Origin: Gerris lacustris
Taxonomy: Eukaryota; Arthropoda; Insecta; Hemiptera; Gerridae
Reading direction: 5' to 3'
Length of the DNA: 64,000 bases
Assembly (NCBI GenBank): GCA_951217055.1
Contig: OX578281.1
Location: 26,757,101 to 26,821,100, forward strand
Shown: positions 1-10,374 of the stretch, in pieces
How positions within the stretch are numbered: position 1 is the stretch's first letter
Layout of the letters: each line of letters begins with the position of its first letter
Made by a program: the position numbers and the translations under genes
Notes under the pieces: model-generated
Told to the model about the DNA's origin: nothing
Seen by the model: the letters and a program-made list of their open reading frames with translations, nothing else
The model's database searches: none

Positions 1-500
1 TACAATTAGAACCAAGGACCTTAGAATCAAGTTAAATAATAAATAAAAATAAATTTATTATTGTATTATTCTTTTTGAAAAGAGCTTAAACAGTTTTTAT
101 TAAGGGATAATGATGGACTGTGTGTTCACATACACGAGTAGAATCTATGCTTGTATGCGAGTAGAGGTGTCCGGTGGGTAATTTTAATCCTGTTACCCTT
201 TTTTCAACCCGTTTCCACCCCCCCCCCTCCACTCAATGGGAAAACCCCTCCTTCATATCATCAAGATAAGGGCCAATTTATCATGGTTGGTCCTGTCCTC
301 TCTCCCTCCCCCCTCCTCTGTAATAAGCTCAATAAACATTATCAGTGTTTTCACACCATCTTCCTTTTTACCCTAGTTTTTTTCGAAAAGTTGGATTGAG
401 TGTATTTTTAGTGTAGGACTCGCTTATTTATTTTGTTGTTTTATTTATGTTTTATATTTTATAGATTTTTTGGAGTTTCTATCATTTTTCATTTCATGTT
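1..500. other. Unrecognised AT-rich DNA
   Basis: No gene, terminal repeat or known element is visible. The only notable item is a run of ten C at 218-227 inside a pyrimidine-rich patch. An 82-codon open frame overlaps it, but it is low-complexity and is probably chance. Confidence 0.5.
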
Positions 501-510
501 ATACAAAAAT

Positions 511-638
<128 letters not shown>

Positions 639-642
639 ATTG

Positions 643-810
643 ACTCAAGATGGCGGCCATTTATATCACTGTGTTACAGCAGCTCCACCTACCTTTGAAA
701 CGGCAGTAGCTAAAGTTTTTTTATAAAGGTTTCTCTTAATCCTTAGTTCCTCAATCTTTTTCCGATTCACCATCCTGATTCAAGATGGTCACCATTTATA
801 TAAAGTCTAA
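643..810 (+). repeat. CAAGATGGCGGCC-bearing repeat (family E), two units
   Basis: Two units about 135 bp apart carry CAAGATGGCGGCCAT (646-660) and CAAGATGGTCACCAT (781-795). Both are followed by 'TTATAT' and share text about a reagent-like 'TTTCTCTTAATCC' stretch with the better preserved units at 30.37-30.67 kb. The core resembles the YY1/Pho binding consensus, but its function here is unknown. Confidence 0.6.
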
Positions 811-866
811 TTGTACTAGAACCTTGTAATTTGGAAGTTCATTACACAACATTTGTGACAGGATGT

Positions 867-868
<2 letters not shown>

Positions 869-952
<84 letters not shown>
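869..952. repeat. (TA)n microsatellite, left flank of fold-back MITE
   Basis: A pure AT alternation of about 80 bp that ends exactly where the inverted-repeat element begins. With the array at 1335-1500 it probably formed a single TA array before insertion. Confidence 0.95.
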
Positions 953-1500
<548 letters not shown>

Positions 1501-2300
1501 AACAACTTGTTAGTATCCTAACTAAAGTGGTAAGTGGTTGAAATAGCCAAATAAAATTAATATATATAGTGTTCTTGAAATTATCGATATAAACCTGTAT
1601 CTTGAAGATAATGAAGTGTTACTTTTGATACGCTTTTAGGTTATTACAATGGATTTTAAACTCAAGAGATAATACACTTAAAAATTATTTTTCTTTGGTA
1701 TCAAAGCATAGTGGTATTTACAATTCTGTAGTATAGGTAAATCCCTCCCCCTCTCAAAATAAAAATGTTTTAATTGAAATCGTATTTTAAAAATAGAAAA
1801 TGTAATGGTGAAACATGGATTCTTCGATTGCGTTTTTATGTTATAAGCCCTACAAGAGAGGCGTGTCTCTCTTGGCTCTTATAAGAGATAAAAAGGAGGC
1901 GGAAACATAGCCTCGGCGAATAGATAGCGAACCCTTGATAAATTGCTTCAGCTATTTTTCACTTTGCTATCTATTCTGTTACTCTCCTACAAGAAGTAAG
2001 TCTAAAACAGCACCGCGTCAACAATCCTCTCTCTCCCAAATATTTTACCACTAAGTCGTTTCCCCTCTCATAATTCACGATGAATATAAATTTAAAAAAA
2101 GCATAAATTTATAGCATTCCATTTAAAATAATAATAATTCGCGAAGCAACAGCTTCGTACATAAACTTTTTGCGAACTCACTGATTAAAGGATTCGCTTT
2201 TGGAATTAACCTTTGGTTAATTAATTTAAGCTTTAAATTTAGGGGCGATGCCAACCAAAACCTATAAAAAATCGAGTGTATTTTTTTTTTTACTTTATTT
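1501..2300. other. Unrecognised AT-rich DNA
   Basis: No gene or named element is visible. A small hairpin, CAAGAGAG with CTCTCTTG, lies near 1851-1872. The stretch ends at the hairpin terminus of an HTR repeat. Confidence 0.5.
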
Positions 2301-2301
2301 T

Positions 2302-2877
2302 GCTTCCGAGCTTACCAAAGGTAACGGAAGCATTGTGTTCACTTTTGAGAACGAAAAAGTTTTATGTCTCCGATTTTAAAAATTCCAAGACAGAAATCCG
2401 TTTCAGACATCAGGGAACATGTTTGGTCTCGTGTCTGTCTGTCTGTCGGTCTGTGTGTCCACGAATCCTGAAACGTGCGACGATAACTTGAGTAAATTTC
2501 TACCGATTTTGATGAAATTTGGTAGACATGTTCATTTTACCAATGCCCAGGACGAGTTCGTTGGACAACGTTATCCGTTCAAGCGTTCACGTGCAACGCT
2601 CGCGTAAACTTGAACTTCAAATTTAAAATTGGAAATTTAGGTAGGGGAAAAATATCACACTTCATCTATTCAATGAGACAATTTTTTTTTTCAAATATAC
2701 TTTAAACCAACAGCGACACCGCTATGAAGTGTTAAAGATCGCTAAAAACTATTTAATGGTTTTAACACAATAAACAATACAACGATAAAGTAATATAACG
2801 TTAATGTTAATATAGCACAAAAGTACACATGATAGGATGTGAGGAAGCTATGTGGCACACTAATTGGCAGTCTATTT
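2302..2877 (-). repeat. HTR repeat, full-length copy, subfamily 2
   Basis: I use '-' when the terminal hairpin is at the left. The hairpin (2302-2331) pairs GCTTCC with GGAAGC and TTACC with GGTAA. It is followed by the conserved segments CAGAAATCCGTTTCAGACAT, a (GTCT)n tract and CCGATTTTGATGAAATTTGG, and by the far end GTGGCACACTAATTGGCAG. The copy at 50.385-50.958 kb matches end to end and is almost the same length. Open frames in the two copies resemble each other only because the DNA is repeated. No transposase or reverse transcriptase is encoded. Confidence 0.85.
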
Positions 2878-2879
2878 AT

Positions 2880-3478
2880 TTATTTATTTATTGATTTTTT
2901 TCAAAAATATATCAAACGATTTTGATTAGAAAAGTCTATAAAGTCGTCTATTTAAATACAAATCTTACTATAGACATCGTTTTCTTAGGGAATGAATCCA
3001 TCATAAACGAATTTTCGCGTCGCCACAATACTTTCTCATTGTATATACTATATATATAATGACGTAGAAACAGAAATTTAAAATTACAAATCATCAAACA
3101 GTGTCCAATATATTTAACACATTAACATTGTTAAAAACACACCTAAAGAATTGATAATAAAAACAAATGTATGTTGACATTAGCAATATAATATGTCTTT
3201 TCTAATAAGCTTTGTAACATCATGTCCCTCTGTTTATTTAAACCACCATTTGTAAACCAACATTTGTACATCACGTAATGTAAAAGAAAAAGATCTAAAC
3301 CGTTAGAAAGAGAATAAAAAACTAAACGAAAGAGAATAAAGAGAAATAAAACCTAGGAATATATAATCAACTCAAAACAGCACGCAACTATCCACTAATA
3401 ACATGTATCAAGTGACAAGTGTTGCCAAAATTATCAACAACCTAACATTTTCTTCACAGCATCACTAACATTTCATTT
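2880..3478. other. Unrecognised AT-rich DNA
   Basis: A short ATTT-type tandem (2873-2892) follows the HTR end. Nothing else is recognisable. Confidence 0.45.
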
Positions 3479-3479
3479 T

Positions 3480-3695
3480 ATTGCTTCCGAGCTTACCAAA
3501 GATAACGAAAGTATTGTGATCATTAAAGAACAAAATTTTTTCTTCCGAGTTTACCGAAGGTAAAAGAACCTATGAAATCGTTCAGAAGAACGATTTTTTT
3601 TAATCTCTGATTTAAAAAAATCCTAGATAGGAATCCATTTAAGACATAAGGGAACAGTTTTTGTACCGTGGTATCTGTCTGTAGATCTTCAACGA
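3480..3695 (-). repeat. HTR repeat fragment with doubled hairpin end
   Basis: Two diverged hairpin termini occur in tandem (3482-3511 and about 3541-3572). They are followed by the conserved 'AGGAATCCATTTAAGACAT' region and a remnant GTCTGT tract. The rest of the element is absent. The doubled end suggests insertion of one copy into the tail of another, or a tandem terminal duplication. Confidence 0.6.
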
Positions 3696-3859
3696 CAACC
3701 AGCGAAAAAGAAAAAAGTACCTTAGCGATTGAGGCAGAATCAGCAGGAAATTCATCAGCGGATGATCAACCGGCAAAAATGAGGAAGCGAAGTCAGAAAA
3801 ATAATAAAAAAAATTGAACTTGAGATAAACGAAGAAAAAAAATATGGGTTACCCCCCTC

Positions 3860-4250
3860 AACCTTCCGGAAGGTCCCGCAAAGTTGGAATTAAGGTTCCC
3901 ATGTGCCCCAAGCTATTCATGGAAAAAAGTAAATTCTTAATCACAGCAGATTGACTGTACTAATGGTAATACTTATAATTACTTTTATCTGTCTTTGTAT
4001 TTTGCCCCCTCCCCCCCCCCCCCCCTCTTAAATAAAAACATGAAAAGTGCACAACGATTACTGTACTCTTAAAGAACATGCATCATGAAGGGTATATACA
4101 ATTTTTACTTTTGTACCCCGTACTTCCGCCTTCCGGATGTTCCCGCAAAGTTGGAGTTAAGCTTTTCTCATGTGCCCTAAGCGATCCACGCAAAAAAAAG
4201 TAATCTCAAATTTTTTCCGCAGACTGCCTTTTATCACGACAGATTGACGA
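3860..4250. repeat. Two-copy direct repeat flanking a HINE-like fragment
   Basis: A segment of about 100 bp starting ACCTTCCGGAAGGTCCCGC (3861) recurs at about 4128-4245 as CCTTCCGGATGTTCCCGC. Both are followed by AAAGTTGG and a CATGTGCCC block. Between them, 4043-4125 matches the interior of the HINE-like elements at 53.25-53.34 and 63.76-63.85 kb (ATTACTGTACTCTTAAAGA, then GAAGGGTA and TTTTGTACCCCGTAC). A C15 run lies at 4011-4025. Confidence 0.65.
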
Positions 4251-7250
4251 GTCAAGGAACTAAATTTGTTGATCTTAAGTTGTTTGGTCTATTAAAGAAG
4301 TGAAAAGAAACAAAACTATAACTACTGTAGTTTGTATCAGTGATTTGACAATGTATTGAAGCAAAACCTTTAAATACATTATTTTTAATAACATCCTGGT
4401 CTTATCATAACACCAAACGAAATTGAATTAATTATCATAACGAGGAAAGGAATTTACACATGAATAAGAAATGAATGGAAAAACTTTATCTCAAGTATAA
4501 CTGAAATAGAGAATGGAAAACTCGAGGAAGGACTTGAAGAGAAGAAAAGTGTTTCATTGAAAACACGTGTAAAGAAAAAAATCGGGCCGAGGAAAAAGTA
4601 ATTACAGTTAAAGTTTTCCACCCCCCCTCCCACCCGAAGAGAGGCAGATATGAGGAAAAGCTTTCCCGAGACGACATGAGCATCAGGAAAAACCAAAAAG
4701 GAGCGAGTTTTCTGCAGGATGCTGCAGCTTGGAAAACGGTTGGGACTAAAGGAGAGGGTGGGATGTGGGATGGAGAAAAGCAGAGGAGTTTGGTAATTTA
4801 GTTTTCCACGCAGGGGACGGGGGGATGAGGAAAAATACATGAGAGATTTTTCCAGGGGTGTGAGGGAATCATCTCACCCCGGTTTTTCGCCTCCGACGCT
4901 GCGCGCCTTGTTATGATTTATGCAGAAAGTTTTTCGGGAGAAAATATGAAATTTTCGAACGGGGTTTTCCCATGGAAAGGGTAGAGTCGGAAGGGAGGAT
5001 AAGGGCACATCGGGAAAAAGAGGCCGTTTTTACAACGTGGAGAAACAGTTAACAGTTTCCCTGACGGACAGCCCCGCGTCAAAATTACCAACTTGCTAAA
5101 ACTCCCTCCCTCTTGTATTTTTCATTATGAAAATAGTTTTTTCCTCCTTTTTTTCTTTTAAGCGAGTCTGTCTAAATGAAAAACTAAACTCTTATGTAGA
5201 AAAAAAAAAACAGAGATTTTTTTCATTTATTTTTAAAAGCTAAAACTAAATTTTTTAATTAAAATAAAATATATATTTTTTTGAAATTTTACTTAATTAG
5301 AATTACAATCTTAACAATTTTAAATTCAAATTGTTATAAAAGTGGAACCGAATAAAAACATTACGCTGTACAATGCTAGTTCATTAAGTTTAACTAGTTT
5401 ATTTGTATAAATGAAATTATATTACATAAATAAATTTAAATGAAATTAACAAAACACATGGCAGGGCTATTGTTTTTAACAAGATGTTACCCTCTCCAAT
5501 TTTAATCAAGTCTTTACGTTTTGATTATAGTTAAATCTATATTATGTAAATCTTTATACGTAAAATTCAAATAATTTAGGTGAAAAATGTCATATCGCGC
5601 ATAAAAAGTGTGAGATTACAGGTTTTATCCAAGTATTTCCCTGCCCAAGTAAGTTTTACTAGAACTAATGAAATCAGTACAAGTAAATGATGTCGTTTGT
5701 GTGCCCTCTCTTTACTCTCTGTCCCTTACTAACTCAAACATTTTCTTTTCTAAATACCTCTACACATTTAAATTTAATAACATGTTTTTACTTTTCCTGA
5801 GCATGAGGGCACATAGTTGTATACGACACTGCATGATATTTTATATTTTAACATAAACCATAGGGAAAATATATAAGTTAAATATTAGCAAACTGTTTAA
5901 CCTCTTGATGCTGCGTGTAGAGTGATTTGAGAAAGAACATTTTTGAGAATAGAGTGGGAAGCAGACAACATAATTTACACAACATTTAAACAACATTTAT
6001 TTAAACAACATTATTTACTTGTACTGGATTATTAGACCTAGTACTTACTTGGATAGGGAGAGACTTTGCTAAACCTTAGATTTCACAACTTTTTACGTAA
6101 GGCGGCTTACTCTTTTGCAACATCAGTGTTTTTGTTGGGAATTCAATTCTTTTTTTCAGTAATTTTTCGATTCTTAGCCTCGTGTTCTTATTGAAATTAT
6201 AATAAGCATATATAATAATGTAAGAAAATATAGTAGATAGACAAGATAAGTATAAGGAATATATGATAAAATAGAAAATAATGATAGGACGTTATAGGCA
6301 ATAAGTAGTAACAGGGAATAATAATTATTATTTAGAAGAAGGTATGAAAGGCAAGGTATGAAACGCGGTGGGTATTCAAATTAAAATAAACAACTATCGT
6401 GTAGGTAGGTGTGCGGACGAGTGAAAGTTTATGTTAACAATCTTCGAGTTTAATACTCAATCACACATAGCAAATGTAAAATTCTATTAATGAGTGTAGA
6501 ATAATACTTTAGTTTCAGTTTTTATTTTATTTTTTAAATAGGCTGTTTTGTTATTACCTTTGAGAGGGGTCAAGAACCAGATTTTTCGAATTTTTTAAGT
6601 TTTCTTTTTGTTGTGCATTAAACTCTGCCTACATACAATTTTTTTATTCAAAGATAGGTAGAAGTGCCTCAACATTTTGATGAATCAGTAAATAGATCAG
6701 TGTCAAAATAACAAAACTTTAGGCTCACATGTCTTTAGAACTAATGCACAGAGGTGTGAAATATTTATTTCTGGGGCAGTTTGTAATGAACTCAACAACG
6801 TAATTTATACATCTATAAATTAATTTGATATATCTACGTATTTTTAATAGGATAATAGGGGGGGGGGGGGGTTCAAAGTGGCTTGAGTTGGTTTTAGTAA
6901 AAGATGGTATGGCTGTATTCGACTTGGCGGGGCACTGCCGTGCTCCTAGATTAATAAGGAATAATGATAAAAAAAAATAATGTAACCACCTGTATCGAAC
7001 ACCATCCCCTTGAATACGCTCCAATTCTCTGATCACTAATTACTAAAAATGAAGGATTTAAATCTCTAAACTGAGATTGCCACAAATTCAACATTCATCT
7101 GTTAAAATTTATAAAACACAATTTTAAAATAATAAAGCTTTTTTAAAAGTTTAAAATTAAAGAGAGATATTGCTCCATCTAAAGCAAATTTATTTTAAAA
7201 AGTGGCTTCAAGGACTTATGTCGAGTCTCACGTCGATTTCCGACATGAAG
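4251..7250. other. Unrecognised AT-rich DNA with a purine-rich patch
   Basis: No gene is visible. From about 4450 to 5050 the plus strand is strongly purine-biased and rich in GGAAAA and GGGG. Open frames of 65 and 128 codons on the minus strand there are Ser/Pro/Phe-rich translations of this bias. A G14 run is at 6858-6871. Similar biased patches occur near 12.7, 16.5, 22.0, 24.1, 28.9 and 62.6 kb. Confidence 0.5.
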
Positions 7251-7294
7251 TAGACCCACTAAATCATTTTATTAATGAAACTTTTTTTGTTCTT

Positions 7295-7385
7295 TCGCAA
7301 TAGGCACTGATGATGGCCTTTTGAAGGCTGAAAGCTGCTTTGATAATTAAATTTTTTCAATTTACGTGGAGAGACAGTTTGAATT
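7295..7385 (+). ncRNA. Hammerhead-ribozyme-like core (Penelope-type)
   Basis: The core reads CTGATGA (7307-7313), then a stem II of TGGCC paired with GGCTG-side bases around a short loop, then GAAA (7330-7333). These are the two invariant blocks of the hammerhead. Arthropod Penelope-like elements commonly carry hammerheads in their terminal repeats. After GAAA the sequence runs GCTGCTTTGATAATTAAA and later ACGTGGAGAG. The minus-strand motif at 54.1 kb has the matching GAAAGCTAGTTTTGGTTATT and TGTGGAGAG, so both come from one family. No Penelope reverse transcriptase or GIY-YIG domain is visible nearby. Stem III and the cleavage site were not resolved, so activity is not claimed. Confidence 0.55.
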
Positions 7386-7389
7386 ATTC

Positions 7390-8407
7390 CTTTAAGTAAG
7401 TAATGCTGATCCAGTCGAATAGGCAAGATAAATAAAGAAAGGAAATAAATATCTTGATCTATTAGCAGCAGATGGAATGAAGAGTGGTGGGGAGAGAGAG
7501 ATTTAAGAGGGTATGGGAAGAGGAAATATTGAAACTTGGTGCAAAAGACAAAGGGAAATTCAAACAATAAAATGATTTAACCCGGTAATCATTTATTTTG
7601 CAGAGTAATTATTACACCTCGAGATCAGAAACTAATTGTTAGAACGTTTGATCTTAACATTTATAAATGTCAAAATTAAATAATAAAATTATTAATGATG
7701 TCTCAATGACAGAATTTTTGACTTAACCCATCTATTGTCATTTCTCCAAAGAAAGGACTAATGATTCAATTTCTTTAATTAAGGTGTATTGTTCTTCTAA
7801 GCTTTTCTTCTCTCGCTAGTTTCCCTGTTTCCTTGAAAAATGGATTTAGAGAAAAGAGGGGACAGCTCGAGCTTGAGGAAGAAAATAAAGGACAGCTATA
7901 GCTCCCTGAGCTATGGAAACTTGAGTAAGAGGGACGCCCGACCCCTGAACGTCAAGTGCCGAGACTGTTCGAGTCGTATCAGGGGACGCGCAGCCCCCTA
8001 GAGGCGGAATGATAAATGCCTCTGCTAATCTATCCGCCACCCCTTCATCTAACTTCCCTCCAGTGATGAATGGAAAGAACCAAAAATACACTTCTACGTA
8101 ATTCCTTCTTCTTTTACTAGACTTCCATACTAATATTTATAATAATACATTTTTGATATTGCTATATACATATATCATCTAAGTCGTAAGTTGTTGAAGA
8201 GAGATTGCTTTTGGAACGATCTCATTATATGTTTTATATAAATGATCATTTTTATTTCTTTTATTTCTCTTACAGGGAAGGTGTTGATTCTTTAAACTAG
8301 GCCTCTTATTAAATATAATTTCTTCTTAGATATAAATTATTTTAATAATTATGAAATTTTCACTATTGTTTTCTGTTGCAAAACGTTAACATATCTTACA
8401 CTGTTGC

Positions 8408-8447
<40 letters not shown>

Positions 8448-8480
8448 ATGATCTCAAATCACTACATAGTTTGTCATTTA
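7390..8480. other. Unrecognised DNA with a GC-rich islet
   Basis: At about 7850-8065 GC content rises well above the surroundings. On the minus strand an 81-codon frame stays open through it (8091 to 7846), reading ...KLDEGVADRLAEAFIIPPL... then GGCASPDTTRTVSALDVQGS. I do not recognise the peptide. It may be the remnant of an element gene or a chance frame in a GC-rich repeat. An A30 run at 8411-8440 ends the stretch. Confidence 0.4.
8411..8440 (+). repeat. Poly-A tract
   Basis: About 30 consecutive A. It may be the tail of a degraded retroposon on the plus strand, but no recognisable 3' UTR precedes it. Confidence 0.8.
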
Positions 8481-8496
8481 ATATGGCACATTTTTC

Positions 8497-8920
8497 GGTT
8501 GGACTAGCCTATAAGGGGCATCATGGCATCATGTATAGAAATGCAAAAACTAACAAATATAATGCATACATAATTAAAGTGTTGATCTTGTATATTGATA
8601 TAAATTGCATTATTTATGTATTCTTTTTCATTTCATACCCTCTTGAAAAACCAGATACGCTACCAACACAGATACGCACAGCAGATACGCTAAACCAGGT
8701 AATATACAACAGATACATACGCCCAAGATTCCCAAAATCGACCTGTACACAGCTGTGTCTAAAAATAGAGAACTGAAGATGGAAATTGTATTAAGAGAAA
8801 ACTTATGAAATTAAGAAGAATCCTGTGCATTTCTTTTATCAATACATAGAAAAGACTTTAATTTTATGTGCCAGTTTTTTTCATTTCTATACATGATGCC
8901 CCGTATAGGCTAGTTCAACC
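8497..8920. mobile_element. 424-bp non-autonomous DNA transposon with perfect 8-bp target duplication
   Basis: The left end begins GGTTGGACTAGCCTAT and the right end is the inverse, ATAGGCTAGTTCAACC. Inverted homology continues inward for about 50 bp through GGGGCATCATGTATAGAAATG, with a small duplication of GGCATCAT on the left. The element is flanked by identical octamers CATTTTTC at 8489-8496 and 8921-8928. Known superfamilies with 8-bp duplications include hAT, P and Merlin. The terminal GG...CC favours a Merlin-like origin over hAT (usually CAG). The interior has no transposase motif, only short CAGATACGC repeats near 8655-8695. The 101-codon frame across it is not a recognisable protein. 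Confidence 0.8.
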
Positions 8921-9029
8921 CATTTTTCTTCCTCGCGTCCTATTATATTATTGAAGGAATTATCACATGGGAATTGAACGTGTGGTTGATTGGGGGCCAC
9001 ATTTATTTTTATTCAATATTAAATGAAAT

Positions 9030-9230
9030 ATGTCCGCAGGCGGTTAAAATATATGTAGGACCATCTGTAGGCAACTATCAACAAACCATCTCAAATTCAT
9101 TTGAATCAGATGAATTTCAATTTCTTTATTTCCGTCAAACCGATAGACAAGCATGAATACAAAAATATTCTCTGATTTCTGTAAATAGAATGTTTGAATT
9201 CAGAAACATAAAAAAGCTCGGAAGCAATAT
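9030..9230 (+). repeat. HTR repeat, degraded copy
   Basis: Diverged pieces of subfamily 1 appear in the usual order: the 'GGCGGTTAAAAT' block, a 'CAACAAACCATCTCAAATTC' block, a reduced CAGACA tract, the 'TCTGATTTCTGT' block and a tail ending AAGCTCGGAAGCAAT (about 9214-9228). The hairpin's left half is lost. Confidence 0.55.
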
Positions 9231-9353
9231 AAAAAGATGGATATTATAATTATAACAATATCATCATAATTCCGATGGATATATGTGTAAATAAATATAT
9301 ACATGTTTCAGCAATGTAATACCGTGTTTGCACACTGCAATAAGCAATAAGCT

Positions 9354-9489
9354 ATACAATTTGTGAGAGTGAAAGGCACATAGGAGGCACATAGGAACTG
9401 TTCCAACATCAGTCATTACGTCATTAAGATGTTGGCTCGTCATTTCGCCATGTCCTGCATCGCACAAACATATTATATATGTTTGTGCG
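9354..9489 (+). mobile_element. One-armed relative of the 1-kb fold-back MITE, ending in a 29-bp hairpin
   Basis: The stretch 9354-9460 matches the left arm of the element at 953-1334 (ACAATTTGTG, AGGAACTGTTCCAACAT, AAGATGTTGGCTCG, TGTCCTGCATCG). It then runs into a perfect hairpin at 9461-9489, where CGCACAAACATA pairs with TATGTTTGTGCG around TTATA. The second arm is missing. Confidence 0.7.
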
Positions 9490-9539
9490 AATGTGAAAGA
9501 AAAGCAAATCGGTGCTTTAGATTGAAACTTATATGCGAC

Positions 9540-9825
9540 CAACAATGGGCTAATTATGACCTACAATTCAAGTTTTTTATGTTGGTTCACAAAACTGCTC
9601 AATGACATTCCGAAAGACCGACTGACAGACGCATGACCAACAATGAATCCTGATGTCTAAAATAGATTAAAGTCTAAGAATTTTAAAATTCGGAGGCATT
9701 AAAGATTTTTTATTCGCAAAAAGCGGGGGGAAAATTAAATAAATTAGATAAAAATGGGTCGCAAAACAATTAAAGTATGCGAAAGGAAGCTATGTGCCAC
9801 ACTAATGCGCAGACTGTTTTAAACC
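9540..9825. repeat. HTR repeat pieces in mixed order
   Basis: Plus-orientation subfamily 1 text (ATGGGCTAATTATGACCTAC, a GACAGAC tract, TGATGTCTAAAATAGATT) stops near 9700 without a hairpin. A detached far end in the opposite orientation follows at about 9783-9822 (GGAAGCTATGTGCCACACTAA). The segment is rearranged or internally deleted. Confidence 0.55.
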
Positions 9826-9927
9826 ATTCAGGAGACCTCCATCAATCCTCTAATTCTTCACCACAACTATGTATATGAATATATTTTATCCTAGATCGTA
9901 AAAGCGATTTTTTGTTTTTAGTAGACA

Positions 9928-10371
9928 ATAGATTTGTTCCAACCAAGCAGTGGTCCGCGGGATCGTCACGGGCATGCGCAATGGATAAAAGCCGTTCCGA
10001 CTCGACTTGGTACAGTGTTTCGTACTGTCCTCCAATCTGTTCCAACCCACGCAGGGGTCGTTTGCAAACTGTTTGCTGTACCGTCCAAACAATCCTCTAA
10101 GAATACCATGTACTGGCTTGTATGACATGCGCAATGCGCAGTTATGTCAATCGTCACTCATGTCAACAGGAAGGTTCCCTAACTGTTTAGGTTTCCTTGA
10201 ATGTTTTTAATATGATGTGAATTATATTCCTAAACCCGTTCCAACCTGACATGATTTAATTACAGTACTATGTCAGCGCATTCGTATAAAACCAGTCCTA
10301 TGCGATTCCCAAACGAACCGAAGGACGATACAAAGGGCGGTAAAAAATAGGGGGGTTGGAATAAACCTATT
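9928..10371. mobile_element. Non-autonomous DNA transposon (MITE), about 440 bp
   Basis: The ends are inverted: left TAGATTTGTTCCAACC (9929) and right GGTTGGAATAAACCTA (about 10355-10370). TA lies just outside each GATTTGTTCCAACC-type terminus, consistent with a TA target duplication. The interior repeats TTCCAACC-like and CATGCGCAATG motifs. It has higher GC than the flanks and so produces several short overlapping open frames on both strands, none recognisable. The family is not assigned. Confidence 0.65.
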
Positions 10372-10374
10372 ATC

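Noticed and set aside
2302..2331. HTR hairpin as a bacterial-type transcription terminator
   Set aside because: It is the terminus of a dispersed eukaryotic repeat found many times, not associated with gene ends.
4454..4840. 128-codon minus-strand frame
   Set aside because: It is Ser/Pro/Phe-rich and fully explained by the purine bias of the plus strand.
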